A stretch of 64,000 nucleotides of DNA from Serinicoccus kebangsaanensis (GTDB taxonomy: Bacteria > Actinomycetota > Actinomycetes > Actinomycetales > Dermatophilaceae): contig NZ_VSLG01000016.1 of the NCBI RefSeq assembly GCF_008919445.1, forward strand, positions 1 through 64,000. Direction: 5' to 3'. Both the position numbers and the translations under genes were made by a program. Numbering within the stretch: position 1 is the stretch's first letter; each line of letters begins with the position of its first letter. Positions 7,365 through 16,425 of this stretch are shown here, piece after piece. The notes under the pieces are model-generated. The model searched no databases. It saw only the letters and a program-made list of their open reading frames with translations, and was not told the DNA's origin.

Positions 7365-7391
7365 ATGGACCTCTCCGGACGCACCCGATGA
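7365..7391 (+). CDS. 8-codon leader ORF overlapping the photolyase start
   Basis: ATG at 7365 opens MDLSGRTR and stops at a TGA that overlaps the photolyase ATG (ATGA at 7388-7391). TACTGT lies six bases before this ATG, the spacing seen before leaderless starts elsewhere in the window. The transcript may therefore begin at the leader ATG and photolyase translation may follow by coupled reinitiation. Inferred from sequence spacing only. Confidence 0.35.
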   Translation: MDLSGRTR

Positions 7392-8758
7392 CCGCCCTGC
7401 TCTGGCTGCGGCGCGACCTGCGCCGCGGCGACCACCCGGCCCTGCTGGCGGCGCGCGAGGCCTCCGAGGACGGCAGCGTCTGCGCGCTCTTCGTCCTCGA
7501 CCCGCACCTGTGGGAGCGCGGCGGCCCGGTCCGCCGCGCCTGGCTCGCCGCGAGCCTGCACGCCGCGACGGAGGACTTCGACGGCCACCTGGTGATCCGG
7601 CACGGCGACCCGGAGAAGGTCGTGCCCGCCGTCGCCAAGGAGGTCGAGGCCACTTCGGTGCACGTGACCCGCGAGGTCACCCCCGCCGGTCGACGCCGGG
7701 ACGAGCGGGTCGCGCAGGCGCTCAAGGACAAGGACATCGACTGGGTCGAGACCGGGACGCCGTATGCCGTGGGTCCCGGGCTGGTGCGCAACGGCTCGGG
7801 GGACCCCTACAAGGTGTTCACCCCGTTCCACCGGGCCTGGCACGACCACGGCTGGCCCGAGCCGGCGGCATACCCCCGGTCCCTGGACCTGGTCGAGGTC
7901 GACAGCCACCAGAAGGCCCTGGACATGCTCGACAAGGCGCTGCGCGAGGACGACCTGCCCACCCTCCCCGACGCGGGGGAGAAGGCGGCGCTGCAGCGGT
8001 GGCGCGACTTCCGCGACGAGGCGCTGGACGACTACGACGGCGACCGCGACAAGCCGGCGCTCGACGGCACCAGCCGGCTCTCGCCCTACCTCAAGATCGG
8101 CGCCATCCACCCCCGGACGATCCTCGCCGACCTCTCCTCCAAGCGGTCCCAGGGCGCGCAGACCTTCGAGCAGGAGATCGCCTGGCGCGAGTTCTACGCC
8201 GACGTGCTCTTCCAGGCGCCGAAGAGCGCGTGGGAGGACCTGCGCGACGCCCTCCCCGGCATGCGCTACGACGAGCCGACGGACGCGATCGAGGCGTGGA
8301 AGCAGGGCCGCACCGGATATCCCGTCGTCGACGCCGGCATGCGGCAGCTGCTCGAGGTCGGGTGGATGCACAACCGGGTGCGGATGATCACCGCCAGCTT
8401 CCTCACCAAGGACCTGCACGTGTGGTGGCCGGTCGGTGCCCGCTGGTTCCTCGACCGGCTGGTCGACGGCGACATCGCCTCCAACAACCACGGGTGGCAG
8501 TGGGTCGCCGGGACCGGCACCGACGCCTCGCCCTACTTCCGCGTCTTCAATCCGGTGACGCAGGGGGAGAAGTTCGACCCGACGGGCGACTACGTCCGCC
8601 GCTGGGTGCCCGAGCTGCGGCACCTGGAGGGCAAGGCCGCGCACCAGCCGTGGAACCAGGACGACGGCTACGACCACGACTACCCCAAGCCGATCGTCGA
8701 CCACGCCGAGGAGCGCAAGGAGGCGCTGGCGCGGTATGACTCGGCCCGGGGCGGGTGA
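7388..8758 (+). CDS. phr: deoxyribodipyrimidine photolyase
   Basis: 456 aa. Light-driven repair of UV pyrimidine dimers using FAD. The N-terminal alpha/beta antenna domain opens LLWLRRDLRRGDHPALLAA. The FAD domain contains TSRLSPYLKIGAIHPRT, EIAWREFYADVLF, GYPVVDAGMRQLLEVGWMHN, the Asn-His pair in SNNHGWQW, and FRVFNP. These are class I CPD photolyase/cryptochrome signatures, and the tryptophans of the electron-transfer path appear retained. ATG 7388 is placed by homology to family N-termini. It overlaps a short leader ORF. Monocistronic. Confidence 0.95.
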   Translation: MTALLWLRRDLRRGDHPALLAAREASEDGSVCALFVLDPHLWERGGPVRRAWLAASLHAATEDFDGHLVIRHGDPEKVVPAVAKEVEATSVHVTREVTPAGRRRDERVAQALKDKDIDWVETGTPYAVGPGLVRNGSGDPYKVFTPFHRAWHDHGWPEPAAYPRSLDLVEVDSHQKALDMLDKALREDDLPTLPDAGEKAALQRWRDFRDEALDDYDGDRDKPALDGTSRLSPYLKIGAIHPRTILADLSSKRSQGAQTFEQEIAWREFYADVLFQAPKSAWEDLRDALPGMRYDEPTDAIEAWKQGRTGYPVVDAGMRQLLEVGWMHNRVRMITASFLTKDLHVWWPVGARWFLDRLVDGDIASNNHGWQWVAGTGTDASPYFRVFNPVTQGEKFDPTGDYVRRWVPELRHLEGKAAHQPWNQDDGYDHDYPKPIVDHAEERKEALARYDSARGG

Positions 8759-8954
8759 GGTCGGGCGCCTCGCCGGAATGCCGCAGGACCGGCACCACGA
8801 GCGAGTCCTCGCCGTGATGGTTGGGCCGCGGGGTCGAGGGGAGGGTCCCAGCCGCCATCGTTCGAGCCTCGTCGGCGCGGGTCGGGTATGCCTGGGTCGG
8901 GCGACATCGTTGCAGGTCAGCGGGTCTGTCGGTGGCAGGTGGTGGAGTGTGTCC

Positions 8955-10472
8955 ATGGGCGGGACGAGTGGTGGCGAGCAGGCAGGGGCAGACCCGTGGG
9001 TGGCCGCTGCCAATGCCGCTGCCGGGCCGCGGCCGTGGGAGAGCAAGACGGCGGTGGCGCAGTTGCGCGCGGTCGCGGATGGTAGCGGGGATCCTGTGGC
9101 CGAGGCGGCGCCGGTCGTGGTGCCGTTCGACGGGGACGACGCGTGGGCCGGGTTCGATGAGACCGAGGCGATGGATGCCGCCGCGTACCGGGAGTTGATG
9201 GACGATGTCGCCGCTGCCCTGGACGGTAGTGGCCATGACCTTCCTGCGCAGGAGCTGCAGGAGGGGCTGACGGGAGCCAGGCGCGGGCTGGCGCGGTCGT
9301 CGTTGACTGCGGACGAGGCGGTCACCGTCCTGGATGAGGGACTGGTGGGCGCGGTCGAGGCGGTCGGGGAGTTGACAACGCAGCTGGGCGCAGTGAGCTT
9401 CATCCTCGCGCGGGAGGCGGCATCGCGAGGTCTGCACACGGCTTTGTCGCTGTCCTTGGTGGACTGGTTGCGGGTGCGGTGCCCATGGATGTCGGTCCAG
9501 GACGCCACCCAGATGACCGCCATTGTCACGGCCGCCGGTGACCCGGCGATGGCCGCGATCGGGGACGCGGTTGCGGCCGGCAGGGTTCCGATCCACCGCG
9601 CCGCGTTGGTGGCGCGGACGATGAGCCGGCTGCGGTCGTCGTTGGAGGTGGATCAGGTGGAGGACTACACCGGCATCGCCGTCCGGGCGGCGGCTCGCAA
9701 GGACCTGTCGGACCGGGATCTGTCGAGGGTATGCCGGCGGCTGATCGAGGACCTGCTGGAGGAGAAGACGCCGGGTGCGCGGGACAGGGCCGCGCACGAG
9801 TTGAGATCGGTGACGAGCCGGAAGGTCGGGCGAGGGCTGACGCGGTTCACGATCGATGCGCCGGCTGGCGAGGCAGCGACGATCTCCGGGGTCCTGACGT
9901 CGGCCTTGGCGGCGCCTGCGCCGGTGAAGGACGCGCACGGTCAGATCACCGAGCCCGACCTGCGCTCGCCCGGTCAGCGCCGCTTCGACGCGTTGACGAC
10001 GGTGATCAACCGGGGCGTCTCGAACCCAGGGGCCGGGCCATCGCAAGCCCGGTCCACGGTGATGCTGCTGATCCCGTTCGATCCGACCACGGGCGGGCCC
10101 GGCGGCGGTCCCGCATTCACGACCAACGGTGACTTCGTCCCGCCACGTGCGGCGGCGCAGCACGCCTGCGCGGGAGATGTGACGCCGGTGTGGGTCTCTC
10201 CCCATGGGGTGCCGTTGATGCTGGGAAAGACCTCGAGGTTCGCGACACCAGCGCAATGGAAGGCGTTGGCCGTGCGTGATGGCGGTTGCACCTTCCCCGG
10301 ATGCAGTGCGCCCCCGCAGTGGTGCGACTCCCATCACGTGGAGCACTGGGCCCGCGGTGGTGAGACGGACCTGACGAACCTGGCTCTGCTGTGCGGGCGA
10401 CATCACACGCACGTCCACCAGCACGATCTGAGCGCCACGATCCGTGGCGGCACGGTGACCTGGCACCTGTGA
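8955..10472 (+). CDS. HNH endonuclease with DUF222 (13E12 family)
   Basis: 505 aa from ATG 8955 with GGTGGAG upstream; the frame is open to 8736 but that part is low-complexity. The middle (LTTQLGAVSFILAREAASR ... RGLTRFTIDAPAGEA) is the DUF222 domain of the 13E12 repeat family, abundant in high-GC actinobacteria. The C-terminus is an HNH nuclease: CTFPGC, CDSHHVEHWARGG, TDLTNLALLCGRHH. The biological role of the family is unclear; many copies are repetitive and may be mobile. It contains native-style GTATGC words, so it is not obviously recent. Confidence 0.9.
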   Translation: MGGTSGGEQAGADPWVAAANAAAGPRPWESKTAVAQLRAVADGSGDPVAEAAPVVVPFDGDDAWAGFDETEAMDAAAYRELMDDVAAALDGSGHDLPAQELQEGLTGARRGLARSSLTADEAVTVLDEGLVGAVEAVGELTTQLGAVSFILAREAASRGLHTALSLSLVDWLRVRCPWMSVQDATQMTAIVTAAGDPAMAAIGDAVAAGRVPIHRAALVARTMSRLRSSLEVDQVEDYTGIAVRAAARKDLSDRDLSRVCRRLIEDLLEEKTPGARDRAAHELRSVTSRKVGRGLTRFTIDAPAGEAATISGVLTSALAAPAPVKDAHGQITEPDLRSPGQRRFDALTTVINRGVSNPGAGPSQARSTVMLLIPFDPTTGGPGGGPAFTTNGDFVPPRAAAQHACAGDVTPVWVSPHGVPLMLGKTSRFATPAQWKALAVRDGGCTFPGCSAPPQWCDSHHVEHWARGGETDLTNLALLCGRHHTHVHQHDLSATIRGGTVTWHL

Positions 10473-10487
10473 CAACCACGCTCCACA

Positions 10488-10507
10488 GCCGGCCCCGACG
10501 GGCCGGC
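10488..10507 (+). terminator. GC-rich hairpin after the HNH gene
   Basis: An 8-bp stem GCCGGCCC/GGGCCGGC with loop CGAC begins 16 bases after the stop. There is no U-run, as common for actinobacterial terminators. Confidence 0.5.
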
Positions 10508-10600
10508 CTGCAGGCGTGCCTCAGGCATGCTCACCAGCCAGGCTCACCGACGTCGGCCCGAGTCGACCGCCTCGGTGGATCGCCAGGTGAGCGAGCGGCG

Positions 10601-11251
10601 TCAGGCTGCGGGCAGGTCGACGACCCGCACCATCGACCCGGTGAGCGCGGCGAGCAACGTGCTGGCCGGCGGCTGCTCCAGGTCCTCGCCGGAGCTGCGC
10701 AGGTAGTCCACGAGGTAGTCGCGGACCGGCCCGGCGTCCACCGTGTCCGGCACCGGCCCGGGGGTGAGCAGGCCGAGCAGCATGCCGTCGACCCGCGGGT
10801 GACCCGGTGCCACGGGCGGCTGGAAGTAGGGCACCTGCAGGGCGCGGACCCCGTGGCGGCGGTAGAACTCGACGCGTCGCCACGGGTCGCCGAAGCCGCG
10901 CTCACCGTGCTCTCGCGGGTCCTCGATCTCGATGAGCAGCATCGGCTCGTGCGCCCGCACCTGCTGCATCAGCATCGACCCCACCCCGCGGGCGCGACGG
11001 GTGGGGTGCGTGGCGAGGTAGGACAGCAGGGCGACCGGGGCGTCGACCGCCGCCGAGTCCACCATCGACAGCCCGACCGGTGCCCCGGCGTCCAGGGCGA
11101 AGAGCACCCGGCTGGTCGGCCGCTCGCGGGCCGCGACGAAGTCCTGCTCACCGACCAGCTCGTCGGCGGGGAAGGAGGGCGCCAGGACCTGGTCGTAGCA
11201 GTCCCGCCAGACCTGCACCGGCTGCGAGCTGCCCTCGACCAGATCAACCAC
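10601..11251 (-). CDS. GNAT-family acetyltransferase
   Basis: 216 aa from GTG 11251, which overlaps the upstream gene by eight bases; the two are probably co-transcribed. Acetyl-CoA-binding motif A is visible as LATHPTRRARGVGSMLMQQV, with WRRVEFYRRHGVRALQVPY following. Substrate not predictable. The C-terminal 50 residues (RDYLVDYLRSSGEDLEQPP) are an extension beyond a minimal GNAT fold. The tight link with the large membrane protein upstream suggests a shared task. Confidence 0.8.
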   Translation of the reverse strand: MVDLVEGSSQPVQVWRDCYDQVLAPSFPADELVGEQDFVAARERPTSRVLFALDAGAPVGLSMVDSAAVDAPVALLSYLATHPTRRARGVGSMLMQQVRAHEPMLLIEIEDPREHGERGFGDPWRRVEFYRRHGVRALQVPYFQPPVAPGHPRVDGMLLGLLTPGPVPDTVDAGPVRDYLVDYLRSSGEDLEQPPASTLLAALTGSMVRVVDLPAA

Positions 11252-13508
11252 GGACGCTCCTGCGATACCCGACGATGCCCCATACCGCCAACCCGACGAT
11301 GGCCAGAGCATAGGCGACCAGCTCGACCCCGACCACGACCGCGGGCGTGCCCTCGGCGAAGAGCGAGTCGTTGAGGAAGCCGAAGAGGTCGGCGAGGGAG
11401 AACAGCGCGAGGACGTAGAGGACCAGCCCGACGACGTTCTGGTAGGACGCGGTGCGTGCCTCCTCCACCGCCGCCGCGTCGTCGCCCAGCTGGGTGTAGA
11501 GCTCGTCCAGCTCGGCGATACTCGTGTCCAGCTCGGCCTCGAGCCGCGCCGCGCCGCTGGTGTGCAGCAGGTTGTCCAGGATGTGCCGGTGCCCCGGTGA
11601 CCGGGCCAGCTCCTCGGAGTGCAGGAGCGCCCGCTGCTGCCGGATGAGCGCACCGTGGTCGGCCAGCCGCAGCCGCAGCAGCCGCACCTCGTCGGTCTTG
11701 AGCACCTCGCCGGAGAGCCGCCTCCGCAGCATCTTGGTGGCCCCCTCCACCGCCTCCTGCACGTGCCCGTTCCACTGTCGGATGAGCGCGCGGGAGGACA
11801 CGACGAACTCGATGAGCTCCCCGGTCCCGAGCAGCGACCAGTCGGGGAGGCCGGGGGTGTAGAGGCAGGTGCTGCGCGCGGTCTGGACGGCCAACGACTG
11901 CAGCGGCGCGAGCCGGCCGAGGAAGTTGGGCACCTCGGCGTCCGGGCCGGGGTCGTCGTAGCGCAACCACTCCTCCAGGCCGGCGGCGGTGCGTTCGACC
12001 GGGATGAGCAGCAGCGGGCCGACCGCCTCGAGGATCTGGGTGCCGGTGGCGTCGACGTCGCTCTCGCCGTCCGCCGCGCGGACGAAGGCCTCGGGCATGG
12101 TGATGATCGCGTGGGTGTCGATCCCCGGGTCGACGTGGCAGCGGAGCCGGTCCACGCCCAGCGGCACGTCCCAGTCGGACACCATCGCCACCGCGGCCGC
12201 GGCCAGCTGCCCGACGGACTCGTAGGCGGTGTCGCACCCGTCGACGAGGACGTCCTCGGCCCCCATGAAGCCGGAGCCGCGGCGCAGCGCCTGGTTGAGG
12301 TCGTGGTAGCCCGGGGTGCGGGTGTCGTCCGGTGGTTGGACCGGCCCCCTGACCCGCACGTGGTGGTTGCCGAAGGAGGAGAAACGGATCTCGACCCGGT
12401 AGGGGCCCAGGCGCGGCAGCTCGGGGGAGCGGGGCGCGATCCACAGGTCGGGGAGGACGGCGGCCACGACACGGTATGCCGTGGGCTCCAGCCGCTCCTC
12501 GCTGAAGACCTCGTCGCGGCCGTGGCTCCAGATGTCGCTCAGCTCCAGGTCGTGGACCTGCACCGGCGCCAGGGGTCCGCTGCCGATCAGCCGCTGCCCG
12601 CGCTCCCGGACCGCCTGCACAAGCCTCTCGCTCTCCTGCGCCAGGTTGTCGGTGGTGCCGCGCGCGGTGAACGGCACGACATACGTCACCGTGAGGTCGG
12701 GGAAGGTCAGCCCGGGCAGCGGCGTCGCGCGCAGCCGCCGCGCGAGCGCGGTGAGCGCCATCACGTGGGCGCGCAGCTCGCTCTGGTAGACGTCCGCGGC
12801 GAGCCGCTCGTCCATCAGCGAGTGCTGCAGCGAGACGGCGCGCTCCTCCACCTCACGCACGTCGATCTCGCCCACGACGTGCTCCAGGATGGTCTGGGCG
12901 GACAGCCGCACCCCGTCGAAGTAGATCCGGTGCGCCTCCAGCACCTGCCGCAGCACCTCGGTCTGGGCGCCCCAGGCGCGGGCCTGCGAGTCCAGCGCCG
13001 CCAGCACGTCGACCGAGCCGTCCGCGACCTGCGCGGCCGCGGCGATCGTCTCGACCGCGCACGAGCAGTTGAGGCCGTTCTCCATCTGGAAGGCGGCGTC
13101 CAGGTCGCCCAGGTGCTGGACGAGCAGGTCGACGTGAGCCCGCTCCTCGGGGTCGCCCACGTCGTGCCGCGCCGACGCCCAGGTCCGCTGCACGGCCCGG
13201 ATGAGCACGAGCATGTTGTCGGTGTCGGCGCTCAGCTCCCACCCGTGCTGCACCTCGGCGTAGAGCGAGAAGGCCAGCAGGAAGGTGGCGCCGGGCTGGC
13301 CCGAGGCCTGCTCCCACAGCGACCGCACCGCCGCGGTCACGGCCTCCAGGTCGCGCTCGGGGCCGCCGACGAGACCCTCGACGGCACGCGTGAAGTCGGC
13401 GAGGTCGACGGTGGAGGCATGGATCGCCCGGCGGGTGGCGATGACGTCCCGGTCGCGGTGGAACTCGCTGGCCACCCGTGACCAGTCAACGCTCACGGCT
13501 GCGTCCAC
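11244..13508 (-). CDS. large uncharacterised protein with C-terminal membrane anchor
   Basis: 754 aa, family not recognised. No signal peptide. The N-terminal two thirds is soluble and helix-rich. About residues 560-685 are strongly charged and likely coiled coil (ALIRQWNGHVQEAVEGATKM ... LDTSIAELDELYTQLGDD), followed by two membrane helices near 690-712 and 725-748 separated by a short acidic loop. The shape recalls CorA-type proteins but the GMN signature is missing. The GTG start at 13508 sits seven bases after TAGGCT, suggesting leaderless expression. It is followed by a coupled GNAT gene. The soluble part is probably cytoplasmic. Confidence 0.75.
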   Translation of the reverse strand: MDAAVSVDWSRVASEFHRDRDVIATRRAIHASTVDLADFTRAVEGLVGGPERDLEAVTAAVRSLWEQASGQPGATFLLAFSLYAEVQHGWELSADTDNMLVLIRAVQRTWASARHDVGDPEERAHVDLLVQHLGDLDAAFQMENGLNCSCAVETIAAAAQVADGSVDVLAALDSQARAWGAQTEVLRQVLEAHRIYFDGVRLSAQTILEHVVGEIDVREVEERAVSLQHSLMDERLAADVYQSELRAHVMALTALARRLRATPLPGLTFPDLTVTYVVPFTARGTTDNLAQESERLVQAVRERGQRLIGSGPLAPVQVHDLELSDIWSHGRDEVFSEERLEPTAYRVVAAVLPDLWIAPRSPELPRLGPYRVEIRFSSFGNHHVRVRGPVQPPDDTRTPGYHDLNQALRRGSGFMGAEDVLVDGCDTAYESVGQLAAAAVAMVSDWDVPLGVDRLRCHVDPGIDTHAIITMPEAFVRAADGESDVDATGTQILEAVGPLLLIPVERTAAGLEEWLRYDDPGPDAEVPNFLGRLAPLQSLAVQTARSTCLYTPGLPDWSLLGTGELIEFVVSSRALIRQWNGHVQEAVEGATKMLRRRLSGEVLKTDEVRLLRLRLADHGALIRQQRALLHSEELARSPGHRHILDNLLHTSGAARLEAELDTSIAELDELYTQLGDDAAAVEEARTASYQNVVGLVLYVLALFSLADLFGFLNDSLFAEGTPAVVVGVELVAYALAIVGLAVWGIVGYRRSVRG

Positions 13509-13550
13509 GACGGGCAGCCTAGCGGCAACGCGTGGAGCGGCCGGCGCCCG

Positions 13551-14429
13551 TCAGCCGTCGAGGAGGGCCAGCTCCTCCTCGCTCAGCCGCAGCTCGGCGG
13601 CGGCCGCGGAGTCGGTGACCGACTGGGGCCGCTTGGCCCCGGGGATGGGGATGACGACCGGCGACTGCGCCAGCTCCCACGCCAGGGCCACCTGCTGCGG
13701 GCTGACCCCCCGCTGCTGGGCGATCTCGGCGAAGGCCGGGTGGTTCTCCGCGAGCTGCTTGGCGTCGTTCAGGCCGCCGAGGGGGGACCAGGGCAGGAAG
13801 GCCAGACCCAGCTCGGTGCAGACCTCGATCTCGGCCTGGCTGCTGCGGAACTTCGGGCTGAACTGGTTCTGCACGCTCACGAGCGAGTCCCCGAGGACGG
13901 CGTGCGCGGCCCTGATCTGGGCCGGGTCGGCGTTGGACAGGCCGATCATCGCCACCTTGCCGGAGTCGGCGATCTCCTTGAGCGTGGCGAAGACCTGCTC
14001 GTCCGGGGTCTCCGGGTCGGGCCGGTGGTGCTGCCACAGGGCGATCTGCTCGACGCCGAGCCGGTCGAGGCTGGCGTCCACCGTGGACAGGAGGTAGTCG
14101 TGGCTGCTGTCGGTGTCCCACGCGCCGCCGTCTGTGCGCACGTGCCCGCCCTTGGTGGCGAGCAGGACCTGGTCGCGGGCGCCGAGCTCGTCCAGCAACG
14201 AGGCGATGAGGCGCTCGTTCTCCCCCTGGGCGCCGGCACCCTTGTCGCCCGGGCCGTAGGCGTCCGCGGTGTCGAAGAGCGTCACCCCCGCGTCCAGGGC
14301 GGCGCGCACGGTGTCGAGGAGCTGCTCGCGGGGCTGCTCCCCGCTCTGGTCGAAGGTCATCAGGCCCAGGCCGATCGCACCGACCTGGTGCTCGCCGACG
14401 GTGGGGTTGCCGAGAGTGCGTGTCTGCAT
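13551..14429 (-). CDS. aldo/keto reductase
   Basis: 292 aa TIM-barrel NADPH oxidoreductase. The catalytic tetrad is visible: Asp and Tyr in LFDTADAYGPG, Lys in LLATKGGH, His in LWQHHRPD. PGAKRPQSV near the end is the NADP phosphate-binding segment. ATG 14429 follows TACGCT by six bases, indicating a leaderless mRNA, and that box lies within a GCATAC word. Physiological substrate unknown. Confidence 0.92.
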   Translation of the reverse strand: MQTRTLGNPTVGEHQVGAIGLGLMTFDQSGEQPREQLLDTVRAALDAGVTLFDTADAYGPGDKGAGAQGENERLIASLLDELGARDQVLLATKGGHVRTDGGAWDTDSSHDYLLSTVDASLDRLGVEQIALWQHHRPDPETPDEQVFATLKEIADSGKVAMIGLSNADPAQIRAAHAVLGDSLVSVQNQFSPKFRSSQAEIEVCTELGLAFLPWSPLGGLNDAKQLAENHPAFAEIAQQRGVSPQQVALAWELAQSPVVIPIPGAKRPQSVTDSAAAAELRLSEEELALLDG

Positions 14430-14523
14430 CCCTCGAGCGTATGCCGGTGACCGGGCGACCGCTCAGTCAGCCACCCAGGCCTTTGCTGCGACGCTGACCA
14501 GGTGCGTCTCGTGACGGCGTCGC

Positions 14524-15486
14524 TCAGTCCGCGAAGGCCTTGGCCAGGGCGATCATCCGCGCCCGGAAGTCGTCGGAGGCGGGTGCATGGGGCGCTGCCC
14601 ACACGGAGTTGAGCACCAGCCGGACGAAGGTCCAGGCCCGCACCCGGTCCTCGTCCAGCCCGGCGGCGTCGGCGACGACGTCGGCCCGCAGCCGGGCGTG
14701 GGTGCGCAGGTTGCTCGCCCGCGCTGCCTCCTCGGCGCGGTTCCAGACCACGGGGGCGACGGCATACGCCCACTCCGCCGCGAGCGGCTTGGGGTCGATC
14801 GCGAGCCAGTCGCCGCGGTCCGTCGTGCCGGGGAGCGGGGCGAGCACGTTGAGGTCGTGCAGGTCCTCGTGGACCAGGCGGGGGTCGGGCGCGTCCCCGA
14901 GCAGCCCGGCCAGCGTGGAGGTCGCCTGCTCGGTCAGGCGGCGGGGCACGAGGGTCGAGCCCTCGGCGAGCTGGCCGGCCCACCGCTGCGCGCGGTCCTC
15001 GACCGTGTCGAGCTGGGGTGTCGCCGGCCGGTCGAGCTCGGTCATCAGCCGCCCGATCACCTCGCAGGCCTCGAGCAGCGGCTGGTCGCGCAGGCAGCGG
15101 TCGGCGTCGAGGCGCTCCAGCAGCAGCGCCGAGGAGGTCGGCTCGGCGGCCAGCAGTCGCACGGCGCCCTGGCCGTCCCACGCCCGGAGGGCGAGGTGCT
15201 CGTGCCGCGCCTCCGTGTGCGGCCAGGTGACCTTGAGGGCCGCGGGCTCGCCGGTGTGCCGGCGCACCGGCACCACCAGGGCGCACTCCCCGTGCCGGCT
15301 GGGGCCGTCGACCGTGAGCCGCCACCCGCCCAGCAGGTCGTCCACCAAGCCCGGTAGGCGGCGCAGCCAGGTCGCCCCGTCCACCGGAGTGGGCCTCCCG
15401 GCGGCCCGGGGCAGCGCGCCGAGGACCGCGTCGGCCGGGCGGTCCAGCAGCAGCTCGGTGAAGGTGCCGGGGACGAGGTCGGTCAT
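14524..15486 (-). CDS. APH-type small-molecule kinase (streptomycin-6-kinase-like)
   Basis: 320 aa. Resembles the aminoglycoside/hydroxyurea phosphotransferase family: ALKVTWP carries the ATP-binding Lys, LVHEDLHDLNVL is the catalytic loop (usually HGDLHxxN, here with E for G), and WLAIDPKPLAAEWAY has the metal-binding Asp. Actinobacteria carry many such genes and the presence of one does not establish resistance. The ATG at 15486 lies 13 bases after the stop of the phosphodiesterase gene, so these two are probably one transcript. Confidence 0.85.
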   Translation of the reverse strand: MTDLVPGTFTELLLDRPADAVLGALPRAAGRPTPVDGATWLRRLPGLVDDLLGGWRLTVDGPSRHGECALVVPVRRHTGEPAALKVTWPHTEARHEHLALRAWDGQGAVRLLAAEPTSSALLLERLDADRCLRDQPLLEACEVIGRLMTELDRPATPQLDTVEDRAQRWAGQLAEGSTLVPRRLTEQATSTLAGLLGDAPDPRLVHEDLHDLNVLAPLPGTTDRGDWLAIDPKPLAAEWAYAVAPVVWNRAEEAARASNLRTHARLRADVVADAAGLDEDRVRAWTFVRLVLNSVWAAPHAPASDDFRARMIALAKAFAD

Positions 15487-15499
15487 CGGTGAGGGGCGG

Positions 15500-16420
15500 T
15501 CAGTCGTCGAGCGCGGAGTCCTTGCGGGAGACCAGCTCCCGGCGCTCCTGCGGGCTGAGCGCGGCCAGCTGGTCCACGACCGCGGCCGGGTGCCCCGCGA
15601 CCTCGGGCTCCTGCGCCACGGGGACGATCGAGTGGACGACGCGGTCGGCATACACGTGCACCACGTTGACCGACTGGTGCGCGTCGACCGCAGAGGTGAA
15701 GCGGCCCAGCGGCGCCGGGTCCTCCAGGTAGCAGGTGGCTGCGGCGACCGACACCGGGATCCCTGCGAAGGTCGAGTGCGACGAGAAGTGGAAGTGCCCA
15801 CCCAGGATGCTGACGACGTCGGACCCCTCGAGCACGCCGGCCAGCCCGTCCTGGTCCAGGAGCTCGATGATGGCCGCCGCGGGCACCATGGGCACCGGGA
15901 TCGGCGGGTGGTGCAGGGCGAGGACCGTGCCGTGCTCGGCCGGCGTCGCGAGGACGTCCGCGAGCCACTCCAACTGCTCCTCGCGCAGCTCACCGTGGTG
16001 GTAGCCCGGCACCGTCGTGTCGAGGGACACGACCCGGAGGCCGCGCACGTCGTGGACCCGGTCCTGCGGCTGCTCCTGCGTCACCTGCTCGCCGAACAGC
16101 CCCGCGGCGTAGGCCGGCCGCTCGTCGTGGTTGCCCATCACCCAGACGACCTGGGCGCCGAGGTCGACGGCGAGCGGGTCGACGAGCTCGCGCAGCTGCT
16201 GGTATGCCCCTGGCTCGCCCAGGTCGGCGAGGTCGCCGGTGACCACGATCGCGTCCGGCGCCGGGTCCAGCCGGGTGAGCCGCTCCAGCGCCGCGCGGAG
16301 CCGGGCGGTCGTGTCGATCGCGCCGAACTGCAGCGCCCCGTCGGCCAGCAGGTGGGTGTCGCTGACGTGGGCGAGCGTGCGCAGCGGGGGCGGATGCTGG
16401 CCGAACTGGGGTGTGCTCAC
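15500..16420 (-). CDS. metallophosphoesterase, CpdA/Icc-like
   Basis: 306 aa. All binuclear-metal motifs are present in order: D-x-H in AHVSDTHLL, GD in VVTGDLADLG, GNHDE in VWVMGNHDE, H in LALHHPPIP, and GHFHFS. This arrangement is typical of class III cyclic-nucleotide phosphodiesterases and related phosphoesterases; cAMP is a reasonable but unproven substrate. GTG 16420 is selected because TAGATT precedes it by seven bases (leaderless). It heads an apparent operon with the APH-type kinase. Confidence 0.88.
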   Translation of the reverse strand: MSTPQFGQHPPPLRTLAHVSDTHLLADGALQFGAIDTTARLRAALERLTRLDPAPDAIVVTGDLADLGEPGAYQQLRELVDPLAVDLGAQVVWVMGNHDERPAYAAGLFGEQVTQEQPQDRVHDVRGLRVVSLDTTVPGYHHGELREEQLEWLADVLATPAEHGTVLALHHPPIPVPMVPAAAIIELLDQDGLAGVLEGSDVVSILGGHFHFSSHSTFAGIPVSVAAATCYLEDPAPLGRFTSAVDAHQSVNVVHVYADRVVHSIVPVAQEPEVAGHPAAVVDQLAALSPQERRELVSRKDSALDD

Positions 16421-16425
16421 GGCCC

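Noticed and set aside
6361-8739. Long plus-strand ORF across ald and phr (792 codons)
   Set aside because: Composition is Arg/His/Gly-rich shadow translation. Ald on the minus strand and photolyase in another plus frame explain the region.
7352-10475. Long minus-strand ORFs opposite the photolyase and HNH genes
   Set aside because: High-GC antisense shadows with no recognisable domains; the plus-strand proteins match known families throughout.
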